From Astrocystis sublimbata (Eukaryota > Ascomycota > Sordariomycetes > Xylariales > Xylariaceae), in the NCBI GenBank assembly GCA_022453515.1, contig JAJNNY010000149.1:1-22505 (forward strand): a DNA stretch of 22,505 nt, in the 5' to 3' direction. This document shows positions 1-10,091 of this stretch, piece after piece. Position numbers and translations under genes: made by a program. Positions within the stretch are counted from its first letter, which is position 1, and the number at the start of each line of letters is the position of its first letter. The notes beneath the pieces are model-generated. The model saw only the letters and a list, made by a program, of their open reading frames with translations, made no database searches and was not told the DNA's origin.

Positions 1-387
1 ACCATCAATCTAGCCACAACCCTAACAAACCAGATACGGTCGACAAACCCGGGAGACAACAGAAATACCATGATGCTTCGCGGCATTGCACACTCCAAGG
101 AAATCTACATCAACGTTCGTTGGCCTTGGGCCATCCTCCCGGCCGCGACAGTTCTCATTGCCTGCCTCCTGCTGACGTGCGCCATGATCACTATGAGGAA
201 GCAGCCATTACTCAAAGGCTCGGCTCTCGCTCTCCTTTTCCACGGATTGGACTATCGCGACTGGGATGAAATGCACATCGACCAGCCTGAAACGTCCGCG
301 GGAATTGAGCAAGTTGCAAGGGGCATGCGGGTTCGTCTTGCCGCTTACGGAGACGACCTGGGATTGAAATCCAGACGACAAGGTTGA
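1..387 (+). pseudogene. 3' fragment of the DUF3176 membrane protein gene (mirror copy)
   Basis: The frame starting at base 1 stays open to the stop at 385-387 and encodes 128 residues identical to the C-terminal end of the gene at 11401-13438. It contains the last membrane segment (hydrophobic run after an RWPWAILP motif) and the cytosolic tail with the KGSALALLFHGLD block typical of the family's C-terminus. The 5' part lies outside the window, so I cannot tell whether this copy is complete beyond base 1. No indel separates it from the other copy within these bases. If the left arm is an assembly mirror, this is not a separate gene. Confidence 0.8.
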
Positions 388-1694
388 GAGATTGAGTTGT
401 TGTTCGTGTGTCCAGGCATCCTCCATTTGCTTTTAAGGCCGTGTGGTTTTGTTGATCGTGCTAGTGATTACTGTTGGTCAATGTAACATCTAACGTGTCT
501 GGGTATATCCCAGGGTCAAAGGCGCTGCATATGAGGGCTGATGGACTGTATTCTGTACTAAAAGAAGATGCAGAAGGGAGAAAAGGCTGGCTACTACGGT
601 AGACGGTGGTCATGAGTGATTTCAAACGTCTTCACTTCATATCGCCATCATTGCGTTAAGAATGCATTTCAATCCCTGGTTAACTCACAGCCCTCTTGGG
701 CTCTTTTCACATTCGATCCCTACCAGCAAGGTTGTCAGAGCACCAAATAAAGGAGCTTATGAGTCGCACTCGGGAGCTACGGGATTATGTATCTGAAACA
801 CGCCTATAAGACGGCCAGTAGATTCATTTCGTGAGGGCTCGTGTTGGGAAGGTTCCATTTCAACCCCTGTAACCGTGGGTTGCTTCTTGACTTTCGGAAT
901 CCCCTTTACAGCTAACCTTGAGCCGCAGTATGAAGATCAACTGACTTTACGCTTCGAAATAAAGCATTATATACTAGTCTAGTACATATTTTGATCATTT
1001 ACAGAACTACTGCTGGTATTTATATGATTCTATAGGACTTATTCCAAGGCAGTTTATTGGTCGTATTGTTAAATGATTAAGCGAAATACTAGTCACTAGG
1101 GCGATGTTGAATCTTTTATCTATTTTTCATACTGCATGCTTGATGCTAGTGACCTCCTACCTTCCATTTAGTTAGTTGCTGCTCTGCGGGTCCAATCCAA
1201 CAGCCACCAACGGGTAACTGGTTATTATATCACTATACAGATACATCTGGTCCCGAACGACTCTTATTCTTGGCGAAGGCCAAGGTTAATATTGGGAGTG
1301 GCCATGAATCATCCCTTGAGTAACAAACATCCCTTGAGTTGTGGGGCTACCAACTGATATTGAATGTGTATCAAAGAGGTTTGCGTAGCACAATGCTAGG
1401 GAGCATGCTGTACTTGGTCAAAGTGATATTAGGTTAGGGGGTCACTGCACTGTCATGGGCTCATTGCGTATATAAGACGGTTTTCCCACCCTCTTATGCG
1501 GTAGAATAGTAGTTGTTCAGGATCTCATGCTCATATATCTCATATTTCACTAGTATTATCCGCCACTGGAAAGTCGTTTCGCTCTTAAATGTTCGAGCCG
1601 TTAAAGCACAGCACTCTTCCCTCCCCCCTAAGACACCAAGTTTTTAGTCAAAACTTCGATAGCCACCCACATCAGTCTGCTTTATAGAGGCATC
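388..1694 (+). other. Intergenic stretch between DUF3176 and NLR copies, left arm
   Basis: No gene is seen. It is the mirror of 10092-11400 with two 1-nt deletions (at about 540 and about 1490). It holds the inferred promoter of the left NLR copy: a TATA-like TATATAAG at 1469-1476 and a pyrimidine-rich run at about 1613-1630. A 12-bp direct repeat (catcccttgagt) occurs at 1310-1321 and 1328-1339. Confidence 0.6.
1469..1476 (+). promoter_or_regulatory. TATA-like box upstream of the left NLR copy
   Basis: TATATAAG lies about 220 bp before the ATG at 1695. It is the mirror of 10311-10318. It is supported only by motif and placement, so the long leader it implies is an inference. Confidence 0.3.
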
Positions 1695-4600
1695 ATGAGT
1701 GACACGAACAACCCTTTCATCGACTCTGATGATCGCATGTCCGAAGTGGAATTTTACCATGAGCTTGGAGAGCTTACACGTCACCAATTCCCAGATCAAC
1801 CTTCGCCCTGTCGCCCCTGCGGCGAATACAACACATAGATTATTCGAAGGGGTTTTCTCGTCGGCGGAATGGCAGGAATTTTGAAATGGGGCCAAGGACC
1901 AGCTCTGTTGTTGGTGAGTGCCGACCCAGGCGGGGACACATCGTGTTTCCTGGCGGAATTGATTAATCGACTGTCTAGTAGTCGGTACAAGCCTCCCTAC
2001 GATTGCTGTGTATCGTACTACTCTTGTGGAAACCAATAGTTTTGGATCAAATAGTGCAGCAGTCATCTTGAAGAGCTTGATCTTGATGATCTCCCGCCAG
2101 GAACCATTCCTTTGGGGATACATGAATGGGTTTGAGCAGTTGAACACCCGCGAAGATCTCAACAATCCGAGCGACTTCCCCGCTTTATTGGGGATATTCC
2201 ACAAGATGATGGATGACAAGAGGATACCGAGAACATACTTGGTAGTAGACGCCCTCGATGAGTGCTGCACTGGCGGAGACGATCCCTATTTTGACGACCT
2301 ACGACGCTTGATAGCGAGTTCCACGACATCATCGAAAGTTAAATGGGTTGTTACGACTGGCATTGCTACAGTCAGTACATTTCAGCTGGGCGACGAGAAG
2401 AACTGCTCTCATCTTGTTCTTGACTCACATCTCCACCAAGAATCTCTGACTTCAGCTCTAGAGGGACATATCAAGTTCCAAGTCTCCAGATTAGCCGAGG
2501 AAAAAGGTTACGAAGAGGGTCTAGAAGAGACGTCATCAGTAAGATCCAATCTGGAACGAAGAAAGCCTCGTGTGGGTCAAGATCGCTTGTATAGCTTTAC
2601 GAGGGGTGGATAACTGGAACGCACTCAAAATCCTCGAACAGTTGCCAGATGATGTACAAGCACTATATGATTTCATGAGAGCTAGAATCGACGAGCTACC
2701 CCATAACGACTCGAGTTTCTGTAATGAGTTCTCGAGACTATGTCCATCTCTTATCGACCCTTACACATATCAGAGCTTTCAGCTGCGGTAGACCTACGAG
2801 AAGGCAAATACATCGTGGATACTCCGGCTGTAGTGAGAAAGTGCTCGGCCTTTTTGGAAGTGCGACACGATACTGTCCACTTTACTCATAAAACAGCTCA
2901 AGACTACCGAAGAAGTCTGCTTTATCTAGGTTCAGGATTGGAGGCGAACGCAAATATGACGAAGCGCTTGCTTGGTGCACTGTCGAGGTTCTCGGGAGCA
3001 GCTCACAACCGTACAACAGGTAACGAAACCACAGAACACGGCACGAAACTGCTCCGAAGTCACTTCAATACGCTGCTATCTACTGGATTCGGCACATGAT
3101 CGATATCGAAGATATCGATAAGAGACCGAGATCACAGAATCAGTGGTATTGTTTCTGACGACCTATTTTCGGCAGTGGTTCCAATTATTGGATGCCCAAT
3201 GCTGCGTCACGAGAGCAGCAACTCTACTCATGAAATTAGAAAAGCTATTGCAAGTAAGTCCCAGTCATACAGATTCCCTTTCTCCAGAATCCGAGTGTCT
3301 TGCTTAGTAACTAACATAGTATCAGGTGAAAATGATTGGTGCTGACCAACTTCACATTGTCAAAGTCATTCGGGACGCATACCGGCTACTCACTTTCTAT
3401 CAGTCACTGCATAGAGATTGCCCTAGAGAGTTCCTAGACACTAGCGTGTTATTGTACTGCCCTGAAAATAGTATCATTGATACAGCGACAAAAACACAAA
3501 TGCTCCCGGGGGTTCTCGCATACCCGAGGATGCCCAGTAGATGGACTCACGATTATTTGGTGCTTGAGGGACACAAAAGCCAGGTCGATTGTATTGGGTT
3601 CTCCCCTGACGGCAGCTTATAGCATCGGGCTCAGCTGATAGTACAATAAGGATATGGGATGCTCAGACAGGTGTTGTACAACACGTGCTCCAGGGATCTA
3701 GGGGCAGGGTGGGGTGCTTGGCAATTTCCAGCAAAGGGTCTACTGGCCTCGGGGTCGGGTGACTCCCCAAACACATTATGGGACTGTGTTTCTGGGCGTC
3801 TGTGTCCCAGGAAACTCTCAGGGCTTGATGAACACTTGAGTGCCATCAGCTTCTCTCCGGATGGTAACCGGCTTGTGGCAGCTTCTCGCCAGGTCCTGCA
3901 CCTGTGGGACCTTACTTCAGGCCCCAGTTCGGATGACTTTCATCGGATCTCGGTCTTGAAAGGGCACCACGACGATGTTAGGAGTGTTGCATTCTCATCC
4001 GATGGTTGCCTAATAGCATCGGGCGGCGGCGATAAACTTTTACTTATTTGGGACTCAAAAAGGCAAGCCTTACTTCATTCCATAGAGGCTCACCAGAGAC
4101 CAATCAACTCGGTCGTCTTCTCCTCTGTTGGACGGCTCGTGGCCACTGGTTCTGACGACGCAACCGCCGCAATATGGAATGCGGAAACAGGACAGCGGGT
4201 CAAGACCTTCAATCTTGGTGTCAATGGACTTGTCAAGTCTCTAGCATTCTCACCCTGCGGCACCTGCCTTGCCATGGCCCTGACTTCGCATCGTGGGTGT
4301 GTTGAAGTCTGGGATATCGAACGTGAAGAAGTAGTCCAAAGTTTTGGAGGCCACGCATCGAATGTCGGTTGCGTCACTTTTGCACCTACTGGCGAGTCCC
4401 TCGCATGGTCGATGGGTGATACCATCCGCCTTTCACACTGCGACCTCGGCGACCCGATCCCTGTAGATGAACCAAACTCAATTATCAAAAGAGGAGTTAG
4501 AGATTTTGCAATCACCAACGACGGTGCTTGCGTTGCGTCCCATAGCTCACCCGACATGATCCAACTATGGGATGCAAAGACAGGACGTCCATTACGTGCG

Positions 4601-5440
4601 CCCGTAAAGACAGGCACTGAAGCTGGCTTACTATCTCTCAGGTTCGCGTCCGACTCAAGAAAAGTGGTGGCTACCTTTGAAGACAAAACAGTTCGAGTCC
4701 TTCCCGTCACCGGTAGCGAGCCCGAGCGCTGTCTGTCTGGCCATGAGGCTTCGAGCTACTTTGCAGTTTTCTCCCCTGATGACCTATTTATCGCGTCAGC
4801 ATCTAGTGACAAGACTATGCGGGTATGGGATTTGGAAACCCAAAAAAACGAAATGTGATCACACTCAAGGGCATGAAAATTGGGTCACTTGCCTGGCGTT
4901 TTCATCTAGCGGATGCTGTATGGCCTCTGGCAGTTACGACAGGACGGTACTTGTTTGGGAGCGCCCAGCCACCGTGCCGCATTGGGAGTGTAAACGGGTT
5001 ATCAGGGACAGCAAAGTTATTGAATGCATTTCTCACATCGCATTCTTTCCCGACTCTCGGCAGATCGTGGTGGCGGCGAAGGATAGACTGACGGTATGGG
5101 ACACGCAGACAGGGGAACAGACCGAGAGCCATTGACGTTGTCCTGGGAACCTGAAAGTCTCTGGGTTGACTCTCTCTCAACAGAGTATGTCATGACGGAT
5201 CGTATGGCGGTATCCTTGTCTCCAGCTCTCTCGTCACCGCCGGACTGGGCTCCCTATGGTGTGCTGTTTGATTCAGATGATGATCGGACTTGGATCACAT
5301 GGAAGAATCGGAAGGTCATCTTGATACCGAGAGATTATTGGGTGAGCCAGTCGTGCGTCCACGGACATACAGTGGTATTGGGGTGTGAGAACGGACAGAC
5401 ACTACTGTTCCGATTCTCTACTGAGATCAGCCCTCTCTAG
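1695..5440 (+). pseudogene. NACHT/WD40 NLR-like gene, frameshifted mirror copy
   Basis: Same gene as 6337-10091 (minus), reading rightwards from the ATG at 1695. Compared with that copy the frame is broken by a 2-nt deletion near 1764; 1-nt deletions near 1880, 2526, 2562, 2728, 3040, 3125, 3612, 4870 and 5122; and 1-nt insertions near 2031 and 3737. The only substitution seen is at 3509 (Trp codon to Gly). The intron at 3254-3325 is intact. The 7-A run at 4842-4848, where both copies change frame, is identical. Twelve frameshifts with one substitution is not how a neutral pseudogene decays; it is the profile of an unpolished long-read consensus. The frame breaks are therefore probably sequence errors, not biology. 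Confidence 0.85.
3254..3325 (+). other. Spliceosomal intron (72 nt) in the left NLR copy
   Basis: Donor GTAAGT follows a CAA codon, a TAACTAAC branch-site motif lies about 15 nt before the end, and the acceptor is ATCAG followed by GTG. It is phase 0 and the mirror of 8454-8525. Confidence 0.85.
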
Positions 5441-5790
5441 CTAGTTGTCGGGCATTTGTCGAAACATTTCAATCTAGCTCATTCATTATGCAATTTACTG
5501 TCGATATCTCTGCTATCGCGAGTCAGTTTTCAGTGAAGTGCCATACGAACGAGGCGGAACTTGAATGTATGGGCGCGCACTGGTGAGTAAAGGTCTGAGC
5601 ATGCAAGTTGCTATTGCAGACGATGTTCACAAAAGTACACAGACGCTGGAGATAGGAATACAAAGGAGTAATATGGATAAGATTACCGCATATATGACCT
5701 TATGCGAGCACCTACTGGCCCCTGAATATGAACCTATTAAAAACGTATATAAAGTCCGAGAGGGGCAACCATCTAAATATCGATTTTTTG
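5441..5790 (+). other. Downstream flank of the left NLR copy
   Basis: About 350 bp between the NLR stop codon and the A+T-rich centre. A 76-codon open frame at 5565-5795 exists, but it has no recognisable domain and no start context to support it. The segment probably holds the 3' untranslated region. Confidence 0.5.
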
Positions 5791-5818
5791 TTTAAATTTT
5801 TTTTTTTTTTAGTTAGTT

Positions 5819-5961
5819 AAATTAAATTTAAAAGAATAAATATAATTATATATATAATAAAACTATAAAATTATAATACTTATATTTTTAAAAAATATAA
5901 GTATTATAATTTTATAGTTTTATTATATATATAATTATATTTATTCTTTTAAATTTAATTT
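5819..5961. repeat. A+T-rich perfect hairpin at the palindrome centre
   Basis: About 71-nt arms (5819-5889 and 5891-5961) are perfectly complementary around a single unpaired A at 5890. The surrounding tract 5791-5986 has only about 10 G/C bases in 196. It is flanked by a T-run of 14 (5797-5810) on the left and an A-run of 12 (5969-5980) on the right, a length mismatch. The near-zero spacer would allow cruciform extrusion or snap-back priming, and is also the geometry of a template-complement fold-back read. No telomere repeat is present. Confidence 0.93.
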
Positions 5962-5986
5962 ACTAACTAAAAAAAAAAAATTTAAA

Positions 5987-6336
5987 CAAAAAATCGATAT
6001 TTAGATGGTTGCCCCTCTCGGACTTTATATACGTTTTTAATAGGTTCATATTCAGGGGCCAGTAGGTGCTCGCATAAGGTCATATATGCGGTAATCTTAT
6101 CCATATTACTCCTTTGTATTCCTATCTCCAGCGTCTGTGTACTTTTGTGAACATCGTCTGCAATAGCAACTTGCATGCTCAGACCTTTACTCACCAGTGC
6201 GCGCCCATACATTCAAGTTCCGCCTCGTTCGTATGGCACTTCACTGAAAACTGACTCGCGATAGCAGAGATATCGACAGTAAATTGCATAATGAATGAGC
6301 TAGATTGAAATGTTTCGACAAATGCCCGACAACTAG
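5987..6336 (-). other. Downstream flank of the right NLR copy
   Basis: Mirror of the flank at 5441-5790. It contains the same unsupported 76-codon frame (5982-6212, minus) and probably the 3' untranslated region of the NLR gene. No other feature is seen. Confidence 0.5.
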
Positions 6337-9300
6337 CTAGAGAGGGCTGATCTCAGTAGAGAATCGGAACAGTAGTGTCTGTCCGTTCTCACACCCCAAT
6401 ACCACTGTATGTCCGTGGACGCACGACTGGCTCACCCAATAATCTCTCGGTATCAAGATGACCTTCCGATTCTTCCATGTGATCCAAGTCCGATCATCAT
6501 CTGAATCAAACAGCACACCATAGGGAGCCCAGTCCGGCGGTGACGAGAGAGCTGGAGACAAGGATACCGCCATACGATCCGTCATGACATACTCTGTTGA
6601 GAGAGAGTCAACCCAGAGACTTTCAGGTTCCCAGGACAACGTCAATGGCTCTCGGGTCTGTTCCCCTGTCTGCGTGTCCCATACCGTCAGTCTATCCTTC
6701 GCCGCCACCACGATCTGCCGAGAGTCGGGAAAGAATGCGATGTGAGAAATGCATTCAATAACTTTGCTGTCCCTGATAACCCGTTTACACTCCCAATGCG
6801 GCACGGTGGCTGGGCGCTCCCAAACAAGTACCGTCCTGTCGTAACTGCCAGAGGCCATACAGCATCCGCTAGATGAAAACGCCAGGCAAGTGACCCAATT
6901 TTCATGCCCCTTGAGTGTGATCACATTTCGTTTTTTTGGGTTTCCAAATCCCATACCCGCATAGTCTTGTCACTAGATGCTGACGCGATAAATAGGTCAT
7001 CAGGGGAGAAAACTGCAAAGTAGCTCGAAGCCTCATGGCCAGACAGACAGCGCTCGGGCTCGCTACCGGTGACGGGAAGGACTCGAACTGTTTTGTCTTC
7101 AAAGGTAGCCACCACTTTTCTTGAGTCGGACGCGAACCTGAGAGATAGTAAGCCAGCTTCAGTGCCTGTCTTTACGGGCGCACGTAATGGACGTCCTGTC
7201 TTTGCATCCCATAGTTGGATCATGTCGGGTGAGCTATGGGACGCAACGCAAGCACCGTCGTTGGTGATTGCAAAATCTCTAACTCCTCTTTTGATAATTG
7301 AGTTTGGTTCATCTACAGGGATCGGGTCGCCGAGGTCGCAGTGTGAAAGGCGGATGGTATCACCCATCGACCATGCGAGGGACTCGCCAGTAGGTGCAAA
7401 AGTGACGCAACCGACATTCGATGCGTGGCCTCCAAAACTTTGGACTACTTCTTCACGTTCGATATCCCAGACTTCAACACACCCACGATGCGAAGTCAGG
7501 GCCATGGCAAGGCAGGTGCCGCAGGGTGAGAATGCTAGAGACTTGACAAGTCCATTGACACCAAGATTGAAGGTCTTGACCCGCTGTCCTGTTTCCGCAT
7601 TCCATATTGCGGCGGTTGCGTCGTCAGAACCAGTGGCCACGAGCCGTCCAACAGAGGAGAAGACGACCGAGTTGATTGGTCTCTGGTGAGCCTCTATGGA
7701 ATGAAGTAAGGCTTGCCTTTTTGAGTCCCAAATAAGTAAAAGTTTATCGCCGCCGCCCGATGCTATTAGGCAACCATCGGATGAGAATGCAACACTCCTA
7801 ACATCGTCGTGGTGCCCTTTCAAGACCGAGATCCGATGAAAGTCATCCGAACTGGGGCCTGAAGTAAGGTCCCACAGGTGCAGGACCTGGCGAGAAGCTG
7901 CCACAAGCCGGTTACCATCCGGAGAGAAGCTGATGGCACTCAAGTGTTCATCAAGCCCTGAGAGTTTCCTGGGACACAGACGCCCAGAAACACAGTCCCA
8001 TAATGTGTTTGGGGAGTCACCCGACCCCGAGGCCAGTAGACCTTTGCTGGAAATTGCCAAGCACCCCACCCTGCCCCTAGATCCCTGGAGCACGTGTTGT
8101 ACAACACCTGTCTGAGCATCCCATATCCTTATTGTACTATCAGCTGAGCCCGATGCTATAAGCTGGCCGTCAGGGGAGAACCCAATACAATCGACCTGGC
8201 TTTTGTGTCCCTCAAGCACCAAATAATCGTGAGTCCATCTACTGGGCATCCTCGGGTATGCGAGAACCCACGGGAGCATTTGTGTTTTTGTCGCTGTATC
8301 AATGATACTATTTTCAGGGCAGTACAATAACACGCTAGTGTCTAGGAACTCTCTAGGGCAATCTCTATGCAGTGACTGATAGAAAGTGAGTAGCCGGTAT
8401 GCGTCCCGAATGACTTTGACAATGTGAAGTTGGTCAGCACCAATCATTTTCACCTGATACTATGTTAGTTACTAAGCAAGACACTCGGATTCTGGAGAAA
8501 GGGAATCTGTATGACTGGGACTTACTTGCAATAGCTTTTCTAATTTCATGAGTAGAGTTGCTGCTCTCGTGACGCAGCATTGGGCATCCAATAATTGGAA
8601 CCACTGCCGAAAATAGGTCGTCAGAAACAATACCACTGATTCTGTGATCTCGGGTCTCTTATCGATATCTTCGATATCGATCATGTGCCGAATCCAGTAG
8701 ATAGCAGCGTATTGAAGTGACTTCGGAGCAGTTTCGTGCCCGTGTTCTGTGGTTTCGTTACCTGTTGTACGGTTGTGAGCTGCTCCCGAGAACCTCGACA
8801 GTGCACCAAGCAAGCGCTTCGTCATATTTGCGTTCGCCTCCAATCCTGAACCTAGATAAAGCAGACTTCTTCGGTAGTCTTGAGCTGTTTTATGAGTAAA
8901 GTGGACAGTATCGTGTCGCACTTCCAAAAAGGCCGAGCACTTTCTCACTACAGCCGGAGTATCCACGATGTATTTGCCTTCTCGTAGGTCTACCGCAGCT
9001 GAAAGCTCTGATATGTGTAAGGGTCGATAAGAGATGGACATAGTCTCGAGAACCTCATTACAGAAACTCGAGTCGTTATGGGGTAGCTCGTCGATTCTAG
9101 CTCTCATGAAATCATATAGTGCTTGTACATCATCTGGCAACTGTTCGAGGATTTTGAGTGCGTTCCAGTTATCCACCCCTCGTAAAGCTATACAAGCGAT
9201 CTTGACCCACACGAGGCTTTTCTTCGTTCCAGATTGGATCTTACTGATGACGTCTCTTTCTAGACCCTCTTCGTAACCTTTTTCCTCGGCTAATCTGGAG

Positions 9301-10091
9301 ACTTGGAACTTGATATGTCCCTCTAGAGCTGAAGTCAGAGATTCTTGGTGGAGATGTGAGTCAAGAACAAGATGAGAGCAGTTCTTCTCGTCGCCCAGCT
9401 GAAATGTACTGACTGTAGCAATGCCAGTCGTAACAACCCATTTAACTTTCGATGATGTCGTGGAACTCGCTATCAAGCGTCGTAGGTCGTCAAAATAGGG
9501 ATCGTCTCCGCCAGTGCAGCACTCATCGAGGGCGTCTACTACCAAGTATGTTCTCGGTATCCTCTTGTCATCCATCATCTTGTGGAATATCCCCAATAAA
9601 GCGGGGAAGTCGCTCGGATTGTTGAGATCTTCGCGGGTGTTCAACTGCTCAAACCCATTCATGTATCCCCAAAGGAATGGTTCCTGGCGGGAGATCATCA
9701 AGATCAAGCTCTTCAAGATGACTGCTGCACTATTTGATCCAAAACTATTGGTTCCACAAGAGTAGTACGATACACAGCAATCGTAGGGAGGCTTGTACCG
9801 ACTACTAGACAGTCGATTAATCAATTCCGCCAGGAAACACGATGTGTCCCCGCCTGGGTCGGCACTCACCAACAACAGAGCTGGTCCTTGGCCCCATTTC
9901 AAAAATTCCTGCCATTCCGCCGACGAGAAAACCCCTTCGAATAATCTATGTGTTGTATTCGCCGCAGGGGCGACAGGGCGAAGGTTGATCTGGGAATTGG
10001 TGACGTGTAAGCTCTCCAAGAGCTCATGGTAAAATTCCACTTCGGACATGCGATCATCAGAGTCGATGAAAGGGTTGTTCGTGTCACTCAT
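6337..10091 (-). CDS. NLR-like STAND protein: degenerate NACHT domain plus WD40 repeats, with an internal frame change
   Basis: Exon 1 is 10091-8526 (522 codons) and exon 2 starts at 8453. Exon 2's frame stops at 6921-6923 (1032 aa), while the WD40 reading continues in the -1 frame to the stop ending at 6337, giving about 1227 aa if the shift is bridged. Residues 71-90 hold a P-loop-like segment reading SADPGGDTS, where relatives have a GK[ST] P-loop; Gly and Lys are Asp82 and Thr83. Walker B is canonical (YLVVDALDEC, 182-191). A helical NACHT C-terminal part follows, then from about residue 602 roughly 12 WD40 repeats ending in WD (for example GHKSQVDCIGFSPDG near 604). Fungal NLRs of this kind act in self/non-self recognition and heterokaryon incompatibility. 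Here nucleotide binding may be impaired and no N-terminal effector domain is seen in the first 70 residues. The family call is strong; function is inferred. Confidence 0.88.
6873..6936 (-). promoter_or_regulatory. Candidate -1 programmed ribosomal frameshift signal
   Basis: The heptamer A_AAA_AAC (6936-6930, minus strand) sits in the correct zero-frame phasing (CAA AAA AAC). A 5-nt spacer follows, then segments that can form an H-type pseudoknot: stem 1 GTGATC (6924-6919) with GGTCAC (6895-6890), one G-U pair; stem 2 ATGAAAA (6905-6899) with TTTTCAT (6879-6873). Loops are 13, 3 and 10 nt. The zero frame stops 7 nt after the heptamer, at 6923-6921; the -1 frame continues the WD40 repeats. A plain alternative is that the 7-A run is really 8 A, either sequencing error or a natural frameshift. 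Confidence 0.35.
8454..8525 (-). other. Spliceosomal intron (72 nt) of the NLR gene
   Basis: Read on the minus strand, donor GTAAGT follows CAA, the branch motif is TAACTAAC and the acceptor is ATCAG. Splicing joins codon 522 (Gln) to a GTG Val codon in phase 0. Without splicing the frame ends 18 codons later, which is why it appears as two open frames. Confidence 0.9.

Larger units (their letters stand above)
1..5889 (+). repeat. Left arm of a giant inverted repeat (palindrome)
   Basis: This stretch is the reverse complement of 5891-11787. Paired coordinates sum to 11780 next to the centre, 11777 at the downstream flank of the NLR gene, 11786 at the NLR start codon and 11788 at base 1; the drift is explained by small indels. 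By eye I find 11 single-base deletions, one 2-base deletion and two single-base insertions in 1-5565, one substitution (3509), and extra T residues near 5797-5818. The arm starts at the first base of the window, so its outer boundary is unknown. It may be a mirror artefact of long-read assembly rather than real DNA (see findings). Confidence 0.97.

Noticed and set aside
1310..1339. 12-bp direct repeat considered as the start of a CRISPR-like or tandem array
   Set aside because: Only two copies 6 nt apart; no further units and no array structure.
1644..2270. Long antisense open frame opposite the left NLR copy, and its counterpart at 9514-9765
   Set aside because: Shadow of the NLR coding frame on the other strand; the composition of the predicted protein is not convincing.
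4090..4710. 206-codon frame antisense to the WD40 region, mirrored at 7069-7689
   Set aside because: Complement of a well-supported WD40 coding region; no domain.
5565..6212. 76-codon open frames at 5565-5795 (plus) and 5982-6212 (minus)
   Set aside because: They are one sequence and its mirror. There is no recognisable domain, it lies in the 3' flank of the NLR gene, and intactness in both arms is expected from near-identity.
6911..6956. A 46-nt GT-AG intron that would also join the two WD40 frames (donor GTATGG, acceptor TCAAG)
   Set aside because: It would be in phase, but it removes residues matching the WD40 consensus (VWDLETQ and the strand before the next GH), is very short and lacks a branch-site motif. 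An extra A or a -1 shift keeps the repeat whole.
9853..9870. GTGAGT donor-like sequence at the P-loop of the NLR gene
   Set aside because: Every nearby acceptor leads to a stop or wrong frame, while the unspliced frame reads through a NACHT-like segment.
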